Shown here: positions 21,201 to 29,070 of the stretch, in pieces
How the letters are laid out: every line of letters starts with the position of its first letter
How positions within the stretch are numbered: the stretch's first letter is position 1
NCBI GenBank assembly: GCA_902791675.1
Contig: CADAWW010000008.1
Location: 1-36,901 of the forward strand
Reading direction: 5' to 3'
Origin: an uncultured Bacteroidales bacterium
GTDB taxonomy: Bacteria; Bacteroidota; Bacteroidia; Bacteroidales; Bacteroidaceae
Length of the DNA: 36,901 nucleotides
The notes under the pieces: model-generated
Told to the model about the DNA's origin: nothing
Seen by the model: only the letters and a program-made list of their open reading frames with translations
Databases searched by the model: none
Position numbers and translations under genes: made by a program

Positions 21201-23708
21201 TTATCTCAATTCTGCCTTCAGTTGGGTGGTGAGGTTGGTGATGAGTTTTTGCATAATTGCGTCAATCTGCTTGTCGTTCAACGTCTTCTCATTGTCTTGC
21301 AGGATAAAGTTGACAGCGTATGACTTCTTGCCTTCGGGCAGTTTGTTGCCTTCGTAAACATCGAACAGTTTAACACCCTTTAGGAGTTTCTTCTCTGTCT
21401 GATATGCAATTTTCTCAATCTGCTCAAATTCTATGTTCTCATCAATTAGCAAGGCCAAGTCACGACTTACAGCAGGATACTTACTGATTTCGGTATAGGT
21501 GACAGCTTGATTTTTGATAGTCTTCATAAGCTGTTTCCAACGTAAATCTGCAAAATATACAGAAGCTGACAGACCGAAGTCTTTAAGAATCTTATGACTG
21601 ACGATTCCCATTTCTATAAGTACTTTCCCGCCGCGGTTCTGAACCTGTATACTCTTGTCGAATATATCAGATGTTCCCTGTACAAACACAAGCATTCCAA
21701 ACGGAACTCCCAAACGACTTAGAATATTCATAACGTAAGCCTTTAGCTCGTAAAAGGAGCTATCTTCATCTGAATGCGCCCAACTGCCTGTAACACGCTT
21801 GCCAGTAACCCAAAGACCTAGATGATAATCTTCGGAATATGCGTCAAGAACATGTTTGATAACCTCTGGGTCACGACTGCTGCTAACACCCGGAATTATG
21901 TCATCACAACGCTTTTCAGCCTGGAACTTATAACAATTACCAAACTCGAAGAACTTGAGATCTGTATTTCTGTAGTTGGTGTTTCGTGCTATGCTTTCCA
22001 ATCCGCCAAATAGGAGAGTCTGGCGTAAAGAGTTCAGGTCCTGACTTAGGGGATTAAGGAGTTTAACCAGATTTTCACTCTTATAGCTCTCCAGTCCATC
22101 ATAGTAAGCGCCACGTTGTAAACTGTTATTCAGAATTTCGCGGAATCCGGATCCAACGAGTTGTTCGCTGATAATATTCTGAAGTTTATGACTTTTGTCC
22201 GGTTCACCCTTGACAGACAAACTGCTCTTTAGGGTAGAGGGAATTTCTATATTGTTATATCCGTATATGCGGAGAATATCCTCAACAACATCACAAGGAC
22301 GCTGAACATCAACTCGATAGGCAGGAACAATAAGGTCGAGGCCTTCTGGCGACTCATTTTTAATCCTCATTTCCAAGCTTGTAACAATGCTCTTGATGGT
22401 TTCGGCAGGGATGTGCTTGCCAATAAGAGTATCCACATAGCTATATTTTAGAGAAACATTAAAGTCGGGTAGGGGATTAGGGTAAACATCTACTATCTGC
22501 ATGCTTACCTTAGCGCCAGCTAATTCCTTTGCCAGTATAGCAGCCTGCTTCAGTGCATAAATCTGTCCGTTGGGGTCTATGCCACGTTCAAAGCGGAAAC
22601 TTGCATCCGTGCTAAGTCCATGACGACGTGCACTCTTACGAATCCATGTGGGATTGAAGTAGGCACTTTCCAGTAACACATTAACAGTGCTATCATAAGT
22701 ACCGCTTCCTTTACCACCGAATACACCGGCAATACACATGGGCTCCTTTGCATTACATATAGCCAAGTCACGGTCAGACAGTTTGTGTTCTTCACCATCG
22801 AGAGTAATAAAAGGTGTACCCTCAGGCATTGTCTTAACGACTACCTTTTTACCTAAAATCATATCGGCATCAAAACAATGAAGTGGCTGTCCATATGCCA
22901 TCATGATGTAGTTGGTAATATCTACAATGTTATTGATGGGACGTAAACCGATAACACGTAACTTGTTCTGTAGCCACTCTGGACTTTCCTTAACTTGACA
23001 ACCTGTAAGAGAAACGGCACAGTATCTTGGGCATGCCTCGGTGTTCTCCACCTCAATGTCGATAGGCAGTGATTCATCATCTACTTTAAAATCATCGCAC
23101 GTAGGACGCTTCAAGCATGACTTATATCCGTTTTGTATTAGCCATGCATAAAGGTCACGAGCTACACCATAGTGGCTGCACGCATCGGCACGATTAGGTG
23201 TAATATCAACCTCGATAATATAATCGCTTTCGATGTTATAGTATTTCGCAGCTGGTGTTCCGACAATAGCATCGTCAGGAAGTACAATAATCCCATTATG
23301 ATCTGTACCGATTCCAATTTCGTCTTCGGCACATATCATGCCAAAACTTTCTACACCACGCAACTTGCTTCGTTTGATGGTAAAGCATTCGTCACCATCA
23401 TACAATTTTGTTCCTACAACTGCAACAATTACTTTCTGACCGGCAGCAACATTGGGCGCACCGCAGACTATTTGCAAAGGATTTTCCTGAGCAACATCAA
23501 CTGTACATATGTGCATGTGGTCACTGTTTGGGTGTGCCTCGCATGTGAGAACTTTACCAATCCAAAGGCCTTCCAAGCCTCCCTTTATACTCTGAACTTC
23601 CTCTACGCCTTCAACCTCTAATCCTGCGCTTGTAAGTGCTTCTGCAACCTCTTGTGCAGAAAGGTCCGTCTGGACGTATTCACGAAGCCATTTATAAGAT
23701 ATATTCAT
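21201..23708 (-). CDS. pheT: Phenylalanine-tRNA ligase beta subunit
   Basis: The 835-residue protein forms the alpha2-beta2 enzyme with PheS, which charges tRNA-Phe. Domains in order: N-terminal MNISYKWLREYVQTDLSAQEV, EMAP/tRNA-binding domain (about 40-155, with ANPNSDHMHICTVD-like HPNSDHMHICTVDV), the B3/B4 editing domain (about 210-385, RPINNIVDITNYIMMAYGQP), B5 (about 405-475), a catalytic-like core, and the C-terminal anticodon-binding FDX-ACB domain (last 95 residues, SKYPAVSRDLALLIDENIEF). The ATG at 23708 was chosen because a full promoter at 23741-23772 would lie inside the 21-residue-longer frame. pheS is not adjacent, so the two subunits are encoded apart. Confidence 0.97.
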   Translation of the reverse strand: MNISYKWLREYVQTDLSAQEVAEALTSAGLEVEGVEEVQSIKGGLEGLWIGKVLTCEAHPNSDHMHICTVDVAQENPLQIVCGAPNVAAGQKVIVAVVGTKLYDGDECFTIKRSKLRGVESFGMICAEDEIGIGTDHNGIIVLPDDAIVGTPAAKYYNIESDYIIEVDITPNRADACSHYGVARDLYAWLIQNGYKSCLKRPTCDDFKVDDESLPIDIEVENTEACPRYCAVSLTGCQVKESPEWLQNKLRVIGLRPINNIVDITNYIMMAYGQPLHCFDADMILGKKVVVKTMPEGTPFITLDGEEHKLSDRDLAICNAKEPMCIAGVFGGKGSGTYDSTVNVLLESAYFNPTWIRKSARRHGLSTDASFRFERGIDPNGQIYALKQAAILAKELAGAKVSMQIVDVYPNPLPDFNVSLKYSYVDTLIGKHIPAETIKSIVTSLEMRIKNESPEGLDLIVPAYRVDVQRPCDVVEDILRIYGYNNIEIPSTLKSSLSVKGEPDKSHKLQNIISEQLVGSGFREILNNSLQRGAYYDGLESYKSENLVKLLNPLSQDLNSLRQTLLFGGLESIARNTNYRNTDLKFFEFGNCYKFQAEKRCDDIIPGVSSSRDPEVIKHVLDAYSEDYHLGLWVTGKRVTGSWAHSDEDSSFYELKAYVMNILSRLGVPFGMLVFVQGTSDIFDKSIQVQNRGGKVLIEMGIVSHKILKDFGLSASVYFADLRWKQLMKTIKNQAVTYTEISKYPAVSRDLALLIDENIEFEQIEKIAYQTEKKLLKGVKLFDVYEGNKLPEGKKSYAVNFILQDNEKTLNDKQIDAIMQKLITNLTTQLKAELR

Positions 23709-23740
23709 TGTTTTATAAAGAAAATAATTTTTTCGAGGTG

Positions 23741-23772
23741 CAAAATTACAAATAATTCGGCACACATCCAAA
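23741..23772 (-). promoter_or_regulatory. Promoter of pheT
   Basis: On the minus strand TTTG (complement of 23769-23772), a 20-bp spacer, then TAATTTTG (complement of 23741-23748). Spacing and both boxes match the consensus and the tRNA-cluster promoter at 3173. It lies 32 bp before the pheT ATG and sets the gene apart from the lipoprotein gene upstream. Confidence 0.75.
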
Positions 23773-23798
23773 AGATAGTTTTATTTTCTGTAAGAAAA

Positions 23799-24455
23799 TT
23801 ACTTTGTCATAGACCAACCCAGCTTTAAACCCTTATAATTTCCAAGTACAGATGATGCAGTAGAATTACCAACAGGTGAATTGCTGAGGGCTGTTAAAAT
23901 AGAAAGAACCTTGTTTGAATCAAAAAGCAAATATAGTTCATTTCCGTTCTTACATGCAGTACATTTAACAGTTCCAACGCCAAGAGCACCTGTAACTGTT
24001 AATTTGTTTGCTGATGTATCGAACTTATATGTTCCTGAATAAGTGCGGTTTCCATATGTAAAGCTGCAGGTATTGTCTTTATTGAAGGTCAGATTCGTCT
24101 TGCCTTGGGTAAAACCAATACGTGACAATTGGTCACCAAGTGTTTTCTCGATTTTATCTGAAGCAATGTCTGAACCGATTTTGGCAAGGATATTTTCACT
24201 TTCAAAAATAACCTTAGGTGAAGCGTATGTCCAGGTTCCAATAATGTTGTCCTGGTCGATGGTGTTACCATATAAAATATAAGAAAGTACGCGTCCTAGC
24301 AGGTCTGTTGTAGTCTGAGATGTGTTTCCTGACAAGGCGTTGTCAAGTAAAGAAGATGCATCAGTCTTTGTATTCTTCTGATAGTTATAGGCCTTACAAG
24401 ATGAAAGCAACACAATAACTAATAATACCGATAAAATGGATAATCCTTTTCTCAT
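23799..24455 (-). CDS. DUF4923-family lipoprotein
   Basis: The 218-residue product has a lipoprotein signal peptide with lipobox LSSC (Cys20) and matches the DUF4923 (PF16270) family of Bacteroidetes. The mature part contains GTWTYASPKVIFESENILAK near 72-91 and a lipocalin-like strand pattern (NKDNTCSFTYGNRTYSGTYK near 125-144, then KLTVTGALGVGTVKCTA), ending with KGLKLGWSMTK. Members are predicted outer-membrane or periplasmic lipoproteins of unknown role. It starts 5 bp after the pseudouridine synthase gene and is probably co-transcribed with it. Confidence 0.85.
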   Translation of the reverse strand: MRKGLSILSVLLVIVLLSSCKAYNYQKNTKTDASSLLDNALSGNTSQTTTDLLGRVLSYILYGNTIDQDNIIGTWTYASPKVIFESENILAKIGSDIASDKIEKTLGDQLSRIGFTQGKTNLTFNKDNTCSFTYGNRTYSGTYKFDTSANKLTVTGALGVGTVKCTACKNGNELYLLFDSNKVLSILTALSNSPVGNSTASSVLGNYKGLKLGWSMTK

Positions 24456-24460
24456 AATAT

Positions 24461-25375
24461 TTATTTTTTAGTTGTTTCAAATATTTTCCTAAAAGAAATG
24501 GGGAAGGGGGTTTCAAATGTCATAGATTCTCCTGTACGAGGATGATAGAAATTCAGTCGGTATGCATGAAGTGCTAAGCGACCTAACGGATCGCGCCCGT
24601 TTCCGTATTTCATATCTCCTGCCACAGGATAACCAAGATCTTTCATATGCACACGAATCTGATTTTTCCGCCCTGTTTCAAGCCGCATTTCTACGAGACT
24701 GTAGTCATTGTTTTTCTCTAACAGATGATAGTGTGTTATAGCTTCTTTACCGCCATTGTCGGTCGGACTGCTGTAAGTAACGAAAGCTTTGTTATCTTTA
24801 AGCCAGGAATGTATAGTGCCGCCTTCTTGTTCCATACTGCCACAGAGAACAGCCACATATCGACGGTCATATACGATATCATGCCAATTATTTTCGAGAA
24901 TTTGTTCCATTTCAACACTCTTGGCATAAATCATCAATCCTGATGTTTCTCTGTCTAAACGGTGAACGACATGAGCTGTACATTTAAAGTGTCGTTTGTG
25001 GAAATACTCATCGAGGATAGATTTTACGCAAAACTGATTAGGAGAAGAAGCCATGCTTAGAATGCCAGGTTGTTTCTCAATGACAACTATGTCTTTGTCT
25101 TCATAAACTATCTTTATATGCTTGTTTATGAGTTCAGTGCTACGTTTATGTCGTGAGATTCTTACCATCTCACCGACTTTAAGCATGTGGTTATATTGTG
25201 TTACAAGTTTACGGTCTACGGTTACAGCATGTCCTGTAAGCAAATCCTTAACGCGATTTTTGCTTATACCAGACATCTGTTTTAACATGAATTCCATCAG
25301 TTCCTGAGGTTCTCTGACAGGTAATTCAATGTATTTCTTTGCCGCATATTGCGCTCCTGTAATTATTTTGGCCAT
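24461..25375 (-). CDS. RluA-family RNA pseudouridine synthase
   Basis: The 304-residue protein has an N-terminal S4 RNA-binding domain (about 28-76, with GISKNRVKDLLTGHAVTVDR) and the RluA catalytic domain. The catalytic Asp is in VVHRLDRETSGLMIYAKS (Asp141), and ETGRKNQIRVHMKDLGYPV near 237-255 and RLALHAYRLNFYHPRTGE near 271-288 follow. It isomerises uridine to pseudouridine in rRNA or tRNA; which site cannot be told from sequence. It lies between the GH25-type gene (44 bp upstream) and the DUF4923 lipoprotein gene (5 bp downstream), all on the minus strand. Confidence 0.94.
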   Translation of the reverse strand: MAKIITGAQYAAKKYIELPVREPQELMEFMLKQMSGISKNRVKDLLTGHAVTVDRKLVTQYNHMLKVGEMVRISRHKRSTELINKHIKIVYEDKDIVVIEKQPGILSMASSPNQFCVKSILDEYFHKRHFKCTAHVVHRLDRETSGLMIYAKSVEMEQILENNWHDIVYDRRYVAVLCGSMEQEGGTIHSWLKDNKAFVTYSSPTDNGGKEAITHYHLLEKNNDYSLVEMRLETGRKNQIRVHMKDLGYPVAGDMKYGNGRDPLGRLALHAYRLNFYHPRTGESMTFETPFPISFRKIFETTKK

Positions 25376-25419
25376 TATTTTCTCTAATCGTGATTATGTT
25401 TAGAAAATAATTCTTTCTG

Positions 25420-26283
25420 TTATTCTTCTATCTCCTGTTCCGGAACAAGTTCTTCTTTTTCTTTTATAGTGAATGCCTCGAGGTCTTTGACAGTACCGTT
25501 GAAAATGTTACAATCTACAAAACCTTTAATTCCATCAACTTTTCCACAATCAGTATGTTGCCATAATACCCAATCGCCCTTATATTCAAGCTTATTTATA
25601 TAATAATGTGCAATCCAATATGGGTATTCATTGAATATTGGTGAATCGAGATAATCCATTTTGAATTTATAGCTTGTATATAAAATCGGTTTAACTCCGT
25701 ATTTATTTTCAACAATGTCCAACCATGTTTTTACATCTTTTTGTAACTGCGCTTTGGTAAGCTTCCCTGTTTTCTCTATATCAAGTACAGGAGGTAAATC
25801 TCCAGGAACAAGATGTACCTGATGAAGATAAAATTTAGCCTGTGCCTCAGCATCTACACCAGGGACAAAAAAATGATATGCGCCACGAATGAAGTCATTT
25901 TGCTGAGCCTGGAAAAAATTGTCATTGAAATCGTCGTCGTAGAGATCTTTGCCTTCTGTGGCTTTTATGATGATGAAACGGACAGGGTCATTATTAAGAG
26001 AAGCGTTTCTAAGTTTTTCCCATTTTATGTTATTCTGATAATGACTGATGTCAATGCCTCTGACATTATACCCTTCCGGATATTCTGGCTCACCGTATAT
26101 GGCCTTCCATCTGAAGCTATATGGACTTACAAAGAAATAGTAAAAAAGGCCAATATATGTAACAGCGACAATGATTATTCCAACCCATACATACGCAGCA
26201 TACCTCTTAAAAACGGATTTAATTTTTTTTGGTTTTCTGCCTTTTCCGTTTCTTTTCAATGAGGAAGTCTGTTTTTTACCCAC
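25420..26283 (-). CDS. Membrane-anchored GH25 (lysozyme-like) glycoside hydrolase
   Basis: The 287-residue protein starts with a strongly basic cytoplasmic stretch (residues 1-28, many Lys/Arg), then one membrane helix (about 31-52), then a GH25 domain facing the periplasm. Catalytic and cleft residues are visible: GIDISHYQ with Asp78, KATEG near 107-111, AYHFF near 135, and PPVLDIEK with Asp168 and Glu170, then WQHTDCGKVDGIKGFVDCN near 240-260. It should cleave the MurNAc-GlcNAc bond of peptidoglycan. A GTG start at 26283 is used because no in-frame ATG lies before the membrane helix. The acidic C-terminal tail (KEKEELVPEQEIEE) is unusual. Confidence 0.9.
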   Translation of the reverse strand: MGKKQTSSLKRNGKGRKPKKIKSVFKRYAAYVWVGIIIVAVTYIGLFYYFFVSPYSFRWKAIYGEPEYPEGYNVRGIDISHYQNNIKWEKLRNASLNNDPVRFIIIKATEGKDLYDDDFNDNFFQAQQNDFIRGAYHFFVPGVDAEAQAKFYLHQVHLVPGDLPPVLDIEKTGKLTKAQLQKDVKTWLDIVENKYGVKPILYTSYKFKMDYLDSPIFNEYPYWIAHYYINKLEYKGDWVLWQHTDCGKVDGIKGFVDCNIFNGTVKDLEAFTIKEKEELVPEQEIEE

Positions 26284-26337
26284 AGGAAAGTTTTTCAGTC
26301 TATTGTAAGTAATAGGTCGACAGGTATATTTTTAATA

Positions 26338-26372
26338 CCCCCTCTCCTACTCTGCATGAACAGAAGAGGGGG
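26338..26372 (-). terminator. GC-rich hairpin after the phosphofructokinase gene (weak terminator candidate)
   Basis: CCCCCTCT (26338-26345) pairs with AGAGGGGG (26365-26372). No clean T-run follows on the minus strand (TATTAAAAATA), so it could be a processing or mRNA end structure rather than an intrinsic terminator. Confidence 0.4.
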
Positions 26373-26389
26373 GAATTATATCAGGAAAA

Positions 26390-28034
26390 CTACTTCTGTT
26401 CTAAAGCAAGTGTTTTAGTGCACTGGTCGCATACCTCAGAAGGTCCCCAATACTGGATTGGACCAGGATAAACGTAACAGGTATTCTTAGCCCATTCCTG
26501 ACGTTTGCTTGCGAAGAACTTGAAGGGTGCTCCATCCAGTTCAACAAGAGCTTTGCGGATTACGGGCTTCATAGCACCATTACGACGCTCCATGTTCATC
26601 ATCATAGTGATGGGCACACCACCGGCAATCCATTCTTCTGCAGGTGCAGTAGTGTTCTTGATGATAGACATATAGCCGGTCTTGCCATTAGCAATAAGGC
26701 GGCTGGCATTGTAACCCAGACTATAGCAATAATCAGCATCGTAGTTAGAGGGAGCTGCGCAACGTCCCTCATAACCGAAGAAGTGGTGCTGAGCGCTGAA
26801 TTTACCATTGTATTTTCCTTCTGCCTTCCATGCAGCTAACTTGCTAGCCACCATGGCAGAGAGCAACTTCTCTGTCTCGATAAGAGATACCTGAACGTTT
26901 CCGTGAGGATCTCGGTCGAGGCAGAGCTGACGCTCTACATCCTTGGGAAGAGATTCCAGAACAGCCAGGTTCTCAGGAGCAATGTGACTCTTAACGAATG
27001 CAACCTGCTCGTCCTTAGAAGCGAACTCGCGGCTTTCGCCCGTAGCGGGGTCTGTCAGAACCTCGTTCAATTCAGCAATCAACTTCTTGATAGCAGGAAT
27101 GAACTCTATAAGGCCTTCGGGAATAAGGACAGTACCGAAGTTATTACCCTCTGCAGCACGATCAGCAACAATCTTGGCAAGATAGGTTACAACATCGTCC
27201 AGAGACATCTCTTTCTGTTCTACTTCCTCTGAAATCAGACATGCATTGGGCTGAGTCTGCAAAGCACATTCAAGTGCAATGTGAGAAGCGGAGCGGCCCA
27301 TCAATTTGATGAAGTGCCAGTATTTACGAGCAGAGTTACAGTCACGTTGAATATTACCAATCAGCTCACTATAAGTCTTACAAGCAGTATCAAAGCCGAA
27401 ACTGGTCTCAATCTGCTCGTTCTTCAGATCGCCATCAATCGTTTTGGGGCAACCTATAACCTGAACGCCATACTTCTTCGCAGCATAATACTCAGCCAAG
27501 ACACATGCGTTGGTGTTAGAATCGTCTCCACCGATGATTACTAATGCTTTGATGCCTAGTTTACGCAGTATCTCTATACCGCTTTCAAACTGACTTTCTT
27601 TCTCCAGCTTTGTACGACCTGAACCGATGATATCAAAACCGCCAGTGTTACGGTATTCATCAATAAAAGAGTCGGTAAACTCTACATATTTGTGGTCAAC
27701 TAATCCGCCAGGTCCCATCAGGAAACCATACAACTTGCAGTTTGGATTGAGTGACTTCACGCCGTCGTAAAGGCCGCTAATAACATTATGTCCGCCAGGA
27801 GCCTGGCCACCACTCAGGATGATACCCACATTGAAGGGCTCAAGAGCTTTCTGTTCGCCAGCCTTGAAAGTAATAACAGGCATACCATAAGTATTTGGGA
27901 ACATAGCCTTTATTTCTTCCTGATTACCAACACTTTGTGTTGCTGCACCTTCAATAGCAACAACAGGCCCCTGCAGCCTTTGGAAGTTTAGGCTGATAGG
28001 CAGCACGGGCTACCTGCAATGCACTTTTTTCCAT
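26390..28034 (-). pseudogene. PPi-dependent 6-phosphofructokinase, frameshifted near the 5' end
   Basis: The protein matches the long PPi-dependent phosphofructokinase, which phosphorylates fructose-6-phosphate reversibly with pyrophosphate in glycolysis. GGQAPGGHNVISGLYDG, GGDDSNTNACVLAEY, PKTIDGDLKNEQIETSFGFD, MGRSASHIALECALQ and the long C-terminal insert are seen. The proper N-terminus, MEKSALQVARAAYQPKLPKA from an ATG at 28034, is in a different frame from the rest, which resumes as LQGPVVAIEGAATQS. Restoring two bases (AG on the plus strand) after about 27976 would give GCT-CTG-CAG and a normal 548-residue protein. As read, only a GTG at 28006 opens the main frame and it starts with foreign residues LPISLNFQR. 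It could be a mutation or a sequence error. Confidence 0.88.
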
Positions 28035-28090
28035 AATCTAATTAATCCTTCTTTAATGTTATAATATTGTTATATTCACTTTTTGCAGCG

Positions 28091-28098
28091 CAAAGTTA
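28091..28098 (-). promoter_or_regulatory. -7 box (TAACTTTG) for the phosphofructokinase gene
   Basis: TAACTTTG on the minus strand, 56 bp before the ATG at 28034. The promoter looks intact even though the reading frame is broken. Confidence 0.55.
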
Positions 28099-28192
28099 CA
28101 AAAAGTAAAGCAAAAAAAGAAAGAATGAATAAAATTTCTCCTTTTTTATTAAAAATAAACATTTGTTTTTCATAGGTTTGAATATTTTTTTA

Positions 28193-28200
28193 TATCTTTG
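28193..28200 (+). promoter_or_regulatory. -7 box (TATCTTTG) for the 28-35 kb gene cluster
   Basis: TATCTTTG sits 32 bp before the ATG at 28233. The genes downstream are spaced by only 7-36 bp or overlap, so this may drive most of the cluster up to 35297. Confidence 0.6.
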
Positions 28201-28232
28201 CTTTAATTAGTCACCATTTAAATATTTATATT

Positions 28233-28499
28233 ATGAAAAGGAGAGAGATTAAGAAAGACATCAATTCGCTGTGCGCCGACCTGTTTGCTGAATGTGTTGC
28301 ATTGCTTCATTACAAGAACAAAACCGACATCAAAGACGTGGAAAATGTTATGCTTACCATTCTGAAACTTCAAGATGATATGGTAAGCAGACTGTCTCAT
28401 GTTGAACCTGGCAGCACGAAACTTTTTTTCAAAAAGATGCGTGAAGAATTACTGACTCGAACAGAAGAGATTGTCGAGCACATTAAAGCGTTAGCTTAA
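28233..28499 (+). CDS. Small helical protein of unknown function
   Basis: The 88-residue product is soluble, highly charged and predicted all-helical, with no signal peptide or membrane segment. It has three likely helices: about 3-30 (REIKKDINSLCADLFAECVA), 33-55 and 63-87 (LFFKKMREELLTRTEEIVEH). I do not recognise a family; the pattern looks like a small conserved Bacteroidetes hypothetical. It is first in the plus-strand cluster, 7 bp before the acyltransferase gene, so co-expression is likely. A coiled-coil or adaptor role would be a guess. Confidence 0.78.
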   Translation: MKRREIKKDINSLCADLFAECVALLHYKNKTDIKDVENVMLTILKLQDDMVSRLSHVEPGSTKLFFKKMREELLTRTEEIVEHIKALA

Positions 28500-28506
28500 T
28501 TAAAAT

Positions 28507-29052
28507 ATGCTTCAAAGATTAAGCAAAAAGATATTATTTGATTGGTTAGGTTTCAGCGAAAATGTAACTGAAGTCTTACCTGATAAGTGTGTGATCGCTT
28601 TAGCACCACATACTAGCAACTGGGATTTTATCATCGGTAAACTGTATACGACGGCTACAGGTCAATCTAACCTTTTTTTAATGAAGAAAGAATGGTTCTT
28701 CTGGCCTTTAGGAATATTGATGAGACGGATGGGCGGAATCCCTGTTTATAGAGATAAGAAAATGAAAGTAACAGATTCTGTTGCAGAAATGGCCAGAAAT
28801 GCTGATGTGTTCAGGGTATGTGTTACCCCGGAAGGAACACGTAAGGCTAATTCCGAATGGAAAAAAGGATTTTACTATATTGCTCTAAAAGCAGACATTC
28901 CTATATTACTCTATGGCTTGGATTTTAAGACAAAGACTATTGTCTGCACAAAAAAAATAATTCCTAATGGCGACGTTGAAAATCAGCTTCAGGAAATAAA
29001 AGAATATTTCCGTAATTTTACAGGTAAACATCCCCACCAGTTCGCGTTGTAA
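28507..29052 (+). CDS. PlsC-like 1-acylglycerol-3-phosphate acyltransferase-family protein
   Basis: The 181-residue product carries the acyltransferase HX4D motif in APHTSNWDFIIG (His35 and Asp40), the GGIPVYRDKK segment near 76-85 and the TPEGTRKA motif near 107-114, the hallmarks of the PlsC superfamily. It would transfer an acyl chain to a glycerophospholipid or similar acceptor at the inner face of the membrane. It is shorter than classical PlsC (about 240) and lacks an N-terminal membrane helix, so the acceptor may differ (for example an aminolipid or a glycolipid). The next gene starts 18 bp downstream. Confidence 0.88.
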   Translation: MLQRLSKKILFDWLGFSENVTEVLPDKCVIALAPHTSNWDFIIGKLYTTATGQSNLFLMKKEWFFWPLGILMRRMGGIPVYRDKKMKVTDSVAEMARNADVFRVCVTPEGTRKANSEWKKGFYYIALKADIPILLYGLDFKTKTIVCTKKIIPNGDVENQLQEIKEYFRNFTGKHPHQFAL

Positions 29053-29070
29053 CTTTTAAAATTGAAAGGC

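Noticed and set aside
23781..23798. Small AT-rich hairpin (ATTTTC...GAAAAT) after the DUF4923 gene as a terminator
   Set aside because: Weak stem without a T-run on the minus strand; it lies next to the pheT -33 box and is probably chance.
26390..28006. Programmed ribosomal frameshifting to explain the split phosphofructokinase frame
   Set aside because: No slippery heptamer or downstream pseudoknot is evident at the joint, and a 2-bp loss restores the exact family sequence, so mutation or sequence error is simpler.
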